5,137 bases of DNA from an uncultured Lachnospiraceae bacterium (GTDB taxonomy: Bacteria > Bacillota > Clostridia > Lachnospirales > Lachnospiraceae), in assembly GCA_910576895.1 (NCBI GenBank), contig CAJTJZ010000100.1, positions 1-5,137 on the forward strand. The letters are read 5' to 3'. This document shows, piece by piece, positions 1 through 5,137 of this stretch. The translations under genes and the position numbers were made by a program. The notes under the pieces were generated by a model. That model was not told the DNA's origin. It was given only the letters and a program-made list of their open reading frames with translations, and did no database searches. How positions within the stretch are numbered: the stretch's first letter is position 1; the number at the start of each line of letters is the position of its first letter.

Positions 1-66
1 GTTTTTATCATCATACTCAAAATTTGTAAACTGGTGTGGATAAAAATAAAAAATTGGAAAAAAGTG

Positions 67-81
67 TTGACACGATGTCAA
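67..81. promoter_or_regulatory. Operator-like dyad 1 over the -35 box
   Basis: The 15-base sequence TTGACACGATGTCAA has 6-base arms (TTGACA/TGTCAA) around a 3-base centre. It contains the whole -35 box, so a bound protein would block RNA polymerase. It shares the half-site TGACA/TGTCA with the dyad at 101-113; the centres (74 and 107) are 33 bp apart, about three helical turns, so both sites face the same side of the DNA. Dyads of this form are typical targets of TetR/AcrR-family repressors; the regulator itself is not in the window. Confidence 0.7.
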
Positions 82-95
82 AATGAAAGTATAAT
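67..95 (+). promoter_or_regulatory. SigA-type promoter of the flavodoxin gene
   Basis: A perfect -35 box TTGACA (67-72) and a perfect -10 box TATAAT (90-95) are separated by 17 bases, the ideal spacing for the housekeeping sigma factor. The start of transcription should fall near 102, leaving a leader of about 70 bases before the ATG at 174. Such a strong unregulated core usually needs a repressor, which fits the two dyads that overlap the -35 box and the predicted start site. Seen directly; use in vivo is inferred. Confidence 0.85.
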
Positions 96-100
96 AATAT

Positions 101-113
101 TGACACAGTGTCA
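101..113. promoter_or_regulatory. Operator-like dyad 2 over the transcription start
   Basis: TGACACAGTGTCA is a perfect 13-base palindrome with 6-base arms around a single central base. It covers the predicted +1 position (about 102), just downstream of the -10 box. Together with dyad 1 it brackets the promoter, the expected arrangement for tight repression. The assignment to a TetR/AcrR-type protein is an inference from the form of the site. Confidence 0.72.
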
Positions 114-173
114 GAATACAGATAAAAATATGAATAAAAGAAAAAATTAATTAGAAGAAGGGAGAAATAAAAA

Positions 174-764
174 ATGATTATAAAAAAGAAAAGCACGAAA
201 AAAGGGATATGTTTAGGGCTAGTATTTACACTTATGATTGGATTGATAGTTCCAATAACAAAAATAAATGTAAATGCTGCAAGTAATTCTAAAAAGGTAC
301 TAGTAGTATATTTTTCAGCAACAGGAACAACAAGAAGTGCTGCAAAAAAGATAAAAAAGGCGACAAAGGGAAAGCTTTATCAAATTAAAGCGGCTGATCC
401 TTACACAGAAGAGGATTTAGATTATAGTAATGATGATTGCAGGGCAAATACAGAACAGCAAGATGAACAGACAAGACCAGAAATTGATGGAACTGTAAAA
501 AATATGGATCAATATGATATTATTTTTCTTGGATTCCCTATTTGGTGGGGAAAAGAACCTATGATTATCCGTACTTTTTTAGAATCTTATGATTTAGAGG
601 GAAAGAAGATCATACCTTTTTGCACAAGTGGCGGAAGTGGAATTTCTGGAAGTATGGAAGGAATTGAAACAGCGGCAGAAAATGCAACTGTAGAAAAAGG
701 AAAAGATTTAACAGATGCATCTTATAAAAGTATAAAAAATTGGGTGAAGAAAAAAATAAAATAG
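174..764 (+). CDS. Exported flavodoxin-like FMN protein
   Basis: This 196-residue protein is predicted to be a flavodoxin-fold electron carrier that binds FMN, acting outside the membrane or anchored to its outer face. Residues 1-10 are rich in Lys, 11-30 are hydrophobic, and VNA-A (33-36) is a plausible signal peptidase I site. The mature part starts with a beta strand and phosphate-binding loop (VVYFSATGTTR, 44-54, matching the SxTGxT pattern), followed by a second strand and the FPIWWG segment (121-126) expected near the isoalloxazine ring, then CTSGGSG (150-156) as the third FMN-contacting loop. Order and length (about 160 mature residues) fit the Flavodoxin_4-like group common in Clostridia. 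The start is fixed by AGGGAG (159-164), nine bases before the ATG. It lacks a lipobox Cys, unlike many exported relatives, so release or an uncleaved N-terminal anchor are both possible. It sits alone behind a double-operator promoter. The redox partner is unknown; a quinone or flavin reductase role is an alternative. Fold and export are well supported, function is not. Confidence 0.88.
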   Translation: MIIKKKSTKKGICLGLVFTLMIGLIVPITKINVNAASNSKKVLVVYFSATGTTRSAAKKIKKATKGKLYQIKAADPYTEEDLDYSNDDCRANTEQQDEQTRPEIDGTVKNMDQYDIIFLGFPIWWGKEPMIIRTFLESYDLEGKKIIPFCTSGGSGISGSMEGIETAAENATVEKGKDLTDASYKSIKNWVKKKIK

Positions 765-783
765 GGTTTATCTATCTAGATCT

Positions 784-1529
784 TGGCAGAATACCCCCAA
801 TTACTTTACAGAAGGTGAATATCTCAAATATGAAAAAAATTATGTTCTGTTGAAAGACAGCAAGAATTATAAAATGCTGAATTCCAATATGGCACAGCAA
901 ATACTAAAAGAAGTGGATGGAGCATTCAAAAGTTTTTTCGGACTGCCAAAGCTTGCAAAGAAAGGCAGAGATTCTTTCCGGGACTGCAAATTACCACATT
1001 ATTTGCCGAAAGACGGATTTACAACCCTTGTGATAGGTTTTGTCAGATGGAATGGAAATAAATTCATTCTGCCCTATTCCAACACATTTAAGAAAACACA
1101 CAAAGCGATTAAAATAAAAATACCGCCAATACTTGCTGGTAAAAAAATCAAGAAAATCAGGATGATACTAAAATCAAAAGTAAGATTCTTTGAAATATAG
1201 TATATGTATGAAACGGAATATATTCAGAGAAATCTTAATAAAAACAATACACTTGCTTTAGATTTAGGTGTGAATAATCTGGTAACTACGGTATCAAGCA
1301 AAGACAGAAGTTTCCTTATTGATGGCAGAAAGCTGAAATCTATGAACCAATAGTTCAACAAAGAAAATGCAAGACTGCAAAGTATCAAAGACAAGCAGGC
1401 GATAAGAGAAGAACAACCAACCGACAGAAATTACTTGCTAATAAACAAAATCGTCAAGTAAATGATTACATGAGTAAAACAGCAAAGGAAATTATAGATT
1501 ACTGTATTGGGCAGGATATCGTTATCTGA
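784..1529 (+). pseudogene. tnpB: Decayed IS200/IS605-family tnpB (OrfB) relic
   Basis: Conceptual translation matches the RNA-guided nuclease TnpB of Clostridia IS605-type elements, but the gene is dead. The frame runs from about 784 (EGEYLKYEKNY, then NSNMAQQILKEVDGAFKSFF at 883-942, and LPHYLPKDGFTTLVIGFVRW) through TAG at 1198-1200, then resumes at once with LALDLGVNNLVTT, the RuvC-I motif with its catalytic Asp. A second TAG lies at 1351-1353 where relatives usually have an aromatic residue. After KDKQ a one-base loss near 1398 moves the reading to another frame (GDKRRTTNRQKLL to IIDYCIGQDIVI), ending in TGA at 1527-1529. The N-terminal ~30 residues and the whole C-terminal half (RuvC-II Glu, zinc finger, RuvC-III Asp) are missing. 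The open stretch 850-1200 starting at TTG is only a fragment and has no credible Shine-Dalgarno site. No tnpA, element ends or guide-RNA region are seen. Base composition is less AT-rich than the neighbours, consistent with a foreign origin. Confidence 0.9.
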
Positions 1530-1567
1530 AATTTTTGTATATACGATATCCTGTTTATATTTTTTTA
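1510..1567 (+). terminator. Probable Rho-independent terminator
   Basis: An 11-bp perfect stem pairs CAGGATATCGT (1512-1522) with ACGATATCCTG (1543-1553) around a 20-base loop, and G-U pairs can extend its base. It is followed by TTTATATTTTTTT (1554-1566), a T-rich tract broken by ATA. There is no T tract on the opposite side, so it should act on + strand transcripts, such as read-through from the flavodoxin gene, which has no hairpin of its own directly after its stop. The left arm overlaps the last codons of the tnpB relic. The large loop and moderate GC make strength uncertain. Confidence 0.65.
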
Positions 1568-1662
1568 GTGAGATAGTTCTATTTTGATCTTTATTTATAT
1601 TATGCTATTTATTGATTATGCTTAATTTTTACTCCTTCAATATATAAAAATATAGAACATTT

Positions 1663-1678
1663 GTGTAAAAAAATACAC
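1663..1678. promoter_or_regulatory. Short inverted repeat, possible regulator site
   Basis: GTGTA and TACAC are separated by six A residues, giving a perfect 5-base dyad. Its centre (about 1670) lies roughly 60 bp upstream of the predicted start of the GH5 transcript (about 1733), a usual place for an activator. Five-base arms in such AT-rich DNA can arise by chance, so this is only a candidate; no regulator gene is nearby. Confidence 0.3.
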
Positions 1679-1717
1679 CTTATTGTAAAATAATTATCTA
1701 TGATTTTTATATATTAA

Positions 1718-1726
1718 TGCTATAAT
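1718..1726 (+). promoter_or_regulatory. Extended -10 promoter of the GH5 gene
   Basis: TGCTATAAT combines a perfect TATAAT (1721-1726) with the TGn extension, which lets SigA-type polymerase start without a good -35 box. At the expected distance upstream there is only a poor -35 match (CTATGA, 1698-1703). Transcription should begin near 1733, giving a leader of about 100 bases before the ATG at 1837. Confidence 0.6.
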
Positions 1727-1823
1727 CATTAGAAAAATCATTATTTTGTACTGCTATTTTTACAAAAATTTTTTCTTTATAAAAAGTTAAATTATGTAGA
1801 AAAAATCAGTATAAAAAGAAAGA

Positions 1824-1829
1824 AGGAGG
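1824..1829 (+). promoter_or_regulatory. Shine-Dalgarno site of the GH5 gene
   Basis: AGGAGG lies seven bases upstream of the ATG at 1837, within the longer purine run GAAGGAGGA. This near-ideal site decides the start and agrees with the signal peptide that begins there. Confidence 0.9.
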
Positions 1830-1836
1830 AATTTTT

Positions 1837-4800
1837 ATGAGGAAAGGAAAAAAATGGATTGCTGAATTTTTGGCAATGACTATGGCGATGCAAATATTGG
1901 GTACAGATGTTCCTATAAAGGTGATGGCAGAAAATTCAGAAGTTATTTTTCATGATTTTGAGGGAGATAGTTTGAATAGTAATGCAAGTGGAAGTTTAAC
2001 AAAGGAAGATATTTATCAAGGAGAACAGGCATTAAAGTATGATAAAACAGGAGAATATTCTGGTTGGAATGTAGAAATTACAGCAAAGAATGATTCAGTT
2101 GATATTTCAAAGCAAAGTTATATTACATTCTGGTTAAAAGATAGTGGAGAGAATAATTTAGAAGTTAAGTTGGTTGATGGTAATGGAAAAGAAAGTAAAG
2201 TATGGACAGAGGAAAAATCAGTGTCAGGTAAATGGACATTAATAAGTGTACCACTTTCATCTTTTCCAGATTTAGAAAATTTAGACTTAACTAATATTAC
2301 AAAAGTGGCATTTTATGAATGGAATGAAGGCACTTATTACATAGATGATATTAAATTTGTACAAGAACTTTCATCGTCAGAGGATAATAACCCAATGAAT
2401 GGAATGGCTACATGGCTTCAGAATTTTGAAACAGATGATTTAGAAGCAACTTTTGATAAAGCTCCAAAAGGTGTAGAAGTTTCTGTAGAAGATAGTGCAG
2501 GTTGCGAAAAAGATGGTACTGCTTCCAAGGGACTTGTATATAGGAGAACAGAAAGTGCTGATCCAAGTAGTTCTAGTGGAAGTGTAATCATTAAATCAGA
2601 AAAACCAGTAAATACAACAGGACTTCGTTATCTTATTTTCTATATTAAAGATACACAAGGATCGAATACTTTAAAGGTATCCTTAATTGATAAAGAGGGA
2701 AAGGAAACGAATTTTGGATGGACTAGTCTTAAAACAGTAAAAGGAAAATGGAAACAATATTATATTTTATTAGATGATCTAAAAGGAGATATTGATTTTA
2801 CTCAGATAAGTGGTATACGAATCGGTCAATGGAACTCAGGAACATATTATATTGATAATGTATATTTTGATAACTATTTATTTACTGGAACACCAGATTC
2901 TGATAATAATCTTCCAACACTTACAGAGGGGGAAGTAAAAGCTTCTGTGGATTCTAGTAAAATTACAAAAGCTACAGAGATAGAATTGATTGCAGATCCA
3001 AATGCATCTATTTATTATACAGTAGACGGAACAGATCCAAAAAAATCCTCGGAGTATTTGTATAAAAAAGTAATTACTATTTCAAAAAATGCTATGATCA
3101 AGGCAATGGCAGTAAAAGATGGAAAAGAAGGCAAGATCTATACATTTACTTATGAATTTGCATTGCCATATGCAGTAACAGCAACAAATAAACCGGGATC
3201 TTATACTGATCAGGTAGTAGTAGAATTTCGTACAGAGAATGATAAAGATCTTATTTATTATACAACAGACGGGACACAACCAGTACGAGGCGGGAAAAAT
3301 ACAAAGCAGTTTATAAAACCAATGTTAGTAACAGAAGATACAACTTTTAAAGCAATTGGGTATAATTCTCAAAGTGGTGGAGAAACATTAGAAACATCAA
3401 CATTTGAATATAAAGTTACTAATTCAGGAAAAACAGCAGTACCTGTATTTTCTAAATTAGAAGGAACTTATGGAGATGCAATTGATGTAGAACTTACAGC
3501 AGATGGTGATATTTATTATACAGTAGATGGGACAGAACCAACAACTGCTTCAACAAAATATGAATTAGCGATTAAAGTAGAAAATGATATGACAATTCGT
3601 GCCATTGCTGTAAAGAATGATGTTATAAGTACTGTTGGAAAAGCTTCTTATATTATTAATAAAGAGGAAACTCCATTTTTAAAAGCAGATGGAAAAGTAT
3701 TAAAAGATGATTATGGAACGGGTGATATCATTACACTTCGTGGAACAAATGCAGGCGGATGGTTAGTGACAGAGGATTGGCAATGTCCTACGAACGCAAA
3801 AGATCAATTAACAGCACAAAATGTATTTACAGAGAGATTTGGTAAAGAAACAGCACAAGAATTGATTAATCTATATCAAGATGGTTGGTGGACAGAGGAA
3901 GATTTTGATTTAGTAAAGCAGGAAGGAATGAATGTTTTACGTCTTCCAATAACCTATTTTGAGATGTTAAATGAAGATGGTACATTAAAGGAAAGTGCAT
4001 TTGACCGTTTAGAGTGGTTTGTAGAGAACTGTGAAAAACGTGGATTATATGTTTTGATTGATATGCATGGTGCTGTCGGTTCTCAGAATGGAAAAGATCA
4101 TTCAGGAGATATTAGTAATCCTAATGTAGGAAATTTTTATGGAAATGAAGAAAATATTCTAAAAACAATTAAGCTTTGGGAAGTAATTGCAGAGAAATAC
4201 AAGGATAATCTTTGGGTGTGTGGCTATGATTTATTAAATGAACCAAGTGCTGTTGGAACAATACAATTTGATGTGTATGATCGTATTTATGATGCAATAC
4301 GTGCAATTGATAAAAATCATCCTATTTATATTCAGTCAATTTGGGAACCAACACATTTACCAGATCCTTCTTATTATGGATGGCAAAATGTAGTATATGA
4401 ATATCATTTCTATGGTTGGAATGTAGAGAAAGATGCAGAAGGGCAGTATGCATTTATTCAGACTAAAGTAGATATGGTGAATGAAGATACTAATTATAAT
4501 GTTCCGCTTCTTGTAGGAGAGTTTTCATTTTTCTCAAATACAGAAAGTTGGAAAGCAATGGATATCTTTGAGCAGCAGGGATGGAGTTATACATCTTGGA
4601 CTTTTAAAGTGACAGATGGTGGAGAAGGTTCTAGTTGGGGTATTTATACAGGATCAAATGCAAATAAAAAAATTAATATTAATAATGATTCTAAGGAAGA
4701 TATTCAAAAGAAATGGTCAGCAGAAAATTTAAATACTAAGACAGGTTTTACTAGAAATGCTAAATATGCAGATATTTTAAAAAAATATTATGCAAATAAT

Positions 4801-5137
4801 GAAAAGAATAAGATGAATATGACAGATGCCGAAGATATTGAACTTTTAGAAAAACTTACTTTAAAACCAAAAGAAACAGCAGAACTTAATGCAAAAGTAG
4901 TTCCAGAGAATACAGCATATAAGACATTGTATTTTTCAACCAGTGATAGTTCCATTGCGGATGTTAATGCAGAGGGTATTGTAACAGCGAAAGCAAAAGG
5001 AACTGCTGTAATTACAGTTACAAATCTTTATGGAATGAAGAAAATATGTACTGTAACTGTAGAACCATCTTCAGATGGAAACAACCAAGGTGGAAATAAT
5101 CAGGGAGGAAATACTTCGGGAGGAAACACTTCAGGAG
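1837..5137 (+). CDS. Secreted modular GH5 glycoside hydrolase, 3' end outside window
   Basis: The frame is open for 1100 codons and leaves the window. The product is a large secreted polysaccharide-degrading enzyme, probably a beta-glucanase. Order of parts: signal peptide (1-31, cut after VMA); two related beta-sandwich modules (about 36-180 and 195-348), each ending in a W-N-x-G-T-Y-Y-I-D signature, likely carbohydrate-binding; three repeats like the chitobiase/hexosaminidase C-terminal domain (about 367-441, 446-527, 535-608), each with an IYYT-x-DGT-x-P core; a GH5 TIM barrel (about 612-985); a Big_2 Ig-like domain (about 1001-1077); and a Gly/Asn linker. In the barrel all family residues are visible: R702, H744, N801 and acid/base E802 in LLNEP, H857 and Y859, nucleophile E895 in VGEFS, and W921. 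The GTNAGGWLV (636-644) and GSQNG (748-752) signatures recall exo-1,3-beta-glucanases, though substrate cannot be fixed by eye. A signal with linker suggests further surface-binding or wall-anchor domains beyond the edge. It has its own promoter. Confidence 0.93.
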   Translation, partial: MRKGKKWIAEFLAMTMAMQILGTDVPIKVMAENSEVIFHDFEGDSLNSNASGSLTKEDIYQGEQALKYDKTGEYSGWNVEITAKNDSVDISKQSYITFWLKDSGENNLEVKLVDGNGKESKVWTEEKSVSGKWTLISVPLSSFPDLENLDLTNITKVAFYEWNEGTYYIDDIKFVQELSSSEDNNPMNGMATWLQNFETDDLEATFDKAPKGVEVSVEDSAGCEKDGTASKGLVYRRTESADPSSSSGSVIIKSEKPVNTTGLRYLIFYIKDTQGSNTLKVSLIDKEGKETNFGWTSLKTVKGKWKQYYILLDDLKGDIDFTQISGIRIGQWNSGTYYIDNVYFDNYLFTGTPDSDNNLPTLTEGEVKASVDSSKITKATEIELIADPNASIYYTVDGTDPKKSSEYLYKKVITISKNAMIKAMAVKDGKEGKIYTFTYEFALPYAVTATNKPGSYTDQVVVEFRTENDKDLIYYTTDGTQPVRGGKNTKQFIKPMLVTEDTTFKAIGYNSQSGGETLETSTFEYKVTNSGKTAVPVFSKLEGTYGDAIDVELTADGDIYYTVDGTEPTTASTKYELAIKVENDMTIRAIAVKNDVISTVGKASYIINKEETPFLKADGKVLKDDYGTGDIITLRGTNAGGWLVTEDWQCPTNAKDQLTAQNVFTERFGKETAQELINLYQDGWWTEEDFDLVKQEGMNVLRLPITYFEMLNEDGTLKESAFDRLEWFVENCEKRGLYVLIDMHGAVGSQNGKDHSGDISNPNVGNFYGNEENILKTIKLWEVIAEKYKDNLWVCGYDLLNEPSAVGTIQFDVYDRIYDAIRAIDKNHPIYIQSIWEPTHLPDPSYYGWQNVVYEYHFYGWNVEKDAEGQYAFIQTKVDMVNEDTNYNVPLLVGEFSFFSNTESWKAMDIFEQQGWSYTSWTFKVTDGGEGSSWGIYTGSNANKKININNDSKEDIQKKWSAENLNTKTGFTRNAKYADILKKYYANNEKNKMNMTDAEDIELLEKLTLKPKETAELNAKVVPENTAYKTLYFSTSDSSIADVNAEGIVTAKAKGTAVITVTNLYGMKKICTVTVEPSSDGNNQGGNNQGGNTSGGNTSG
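5077..5136 (+). repeat. 15-base tandem repeat coding a Gly/Asn linker
   Basis: Four imperfect 15-base units encode GNNQG, GNNQG, GNTSG and GNTSG. They follow the Big_2 domain and form a flexible, low-complexity hinge, which normally joins domains. The array probably continues past the window. The third-base differences between units (for example AAC/AAT and TCG/TCA) show they are not recent exact copies. Such arrays can change length by slippage. Confidence 0.85.

Larger units (their letters stand above)
1568..1836. other. AT-rich intergenic region before the GH5 gene
   Basis: No coding stretch is credible here on either strand. It holds the extended -10 promoter (1718-1726), an inverted repeat (1663-1678), an AT-only hairpin with a T tract in the leader (1744-1780), and the ribosome binding site of the next gene. 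A second, weaker promoter candidate is TTGATC (1584-1589) with TGC-TATTTA (1603-1611) at 16-base spacing. Nothing recognisable as a riboswitch or small RNA was seen. Confidence 0.6.

Noticed and set aside
1..150. An open frame from the window edge to TAA at 148-150, as the end of an upstream gene
   Set aside because: It runs through the perfect promoter and both dyads, and its translation is a low-complexity Ile/Lys/Asn-rich string that resembles no domain.
204..218. Lipoprotein signal in the flavodoxin, with Cys13 as lipid site
   Set aside because: Cys13 lies at the start of the hydrophobic segment and is not preceded by a lipobox (KKGIC), so it cannot be the processed Cys.
774..783. Overlapping palindromes ATCTAGAT and AGATCT after the flavodoxin stop, as an insertion-site mark
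   Set aside because: They are short, have no partner at the far end of the relic, and could occur by chance in AT-rich DNA.
850..1200. A separate 116-residue protein starting at TTG
   Set aside because: The TnpB-like translation extends upstream of the TTG in the same frame and resumes directly after the TAG, so this is a fragment of a pseudogene rather than a small gene.
1198..1353. Amber recoding in the tnpB relic, as both in-frame stops are TAG
   Set aside because: A frameshift near 1398 and loss of both termini show decay, the flavodoxin gene uses TAG as its normal stop, and no pyrrolysine or suppressor genes are visible.
765..1560. A complete mobile IS605-type element or working TnpB-guide RNA locus
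   Set aside because: No tnpA, no subterminal hairpins marking the ends, and no 3' guide-RNA region are present; the C-terminal catalytic half is missing.
3082..3279. Open frame of 65 codons on the minus strand
   Set aside because: It lies wholly inside the GH5 gene, antisense to the chitobiase-like repeats, and its Cys/Tyr/Ile-rich translation has no domain character or ribosome binding site. It is a shadow.
5077..5137. Regular 15-base repeats as a CRISPR or iteron array
   Set aside because: The units are contiguous with no spacers, stay in frame and code a Gly/Asn linker, which explains the periodicity.

Overview
The window looks like accessory or surface-function DNA from a low-GC Gram-positive anaerobe, most likely a gut clostridium of the Lachnospiraceae type. 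This rests on strongly AT-rich codons, purine-rich Shine-Dalgarno sites (AGGGAG, AGGAGG), SigA-type promoters, Gram-positive signal peptides, a Clostridia-type tnpB relic and a long modular secreted glycosidase. The taxon is an inference from style, not from a marker gene.

Layout, all genes on the + strand. (1) Positions 1-173 hold no gene but carry a perfect-consensus SigA promoter (67-95) flanked by two near-identical dyads of the TGACAC..TGTCA kind, which look like operators for a TetR/AcrR-type repressor. (2) Positions 174-764 encode a flavodoxin-like protein with an N-terminal export signal, so it is predicted to work outside the membrane. (3) Positions 784-1529 hold a decayed IS200/IS605-family tnpB, cut at both ends, with two amber stops and a one-base frameshift; the open stretch from 850 is only a piece of it. 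(4) Positions 1510-1567 form a hairpin followed by a T-rich tract, probably a terminator, whose left arm lies inside the last codons of the relic. (5) Positions 1568-1836 are an AT-rich intergenic region with an extended -10 promoter and a small inverted repeat. (6) From 1837 to the window end runs an unfinished gene of at least 1100 codons for a secreted glycoside hydrolase family 5 enzyme: signal peptide, two related beta-sandwich carbohydrate-binding-like modules, three chitobiase-C-terminal-like repeats, the GH5 barrel with its conserved residues all present, a Big_2 Ig-like domain, and a Gly/Asn-rich linker that continues past the edge.

The two intact genes appear to be separate transcription units with different controls: a ligand- or stress-responsive repressor for the flavodoxin, and a separate promoter for the glycosidase. 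Their link is mainly location, since both products are exported. I see no CRISPR array, tRNA, rRNA, complete mobile element or clearly new multi-gene system. The most unusual items are the exported flavodoxin under a double operator, the hairpin at the tnpB breakpoint, and the modular GH5 enzyme with signatures recalling exo-1,3-beta-glucanases.
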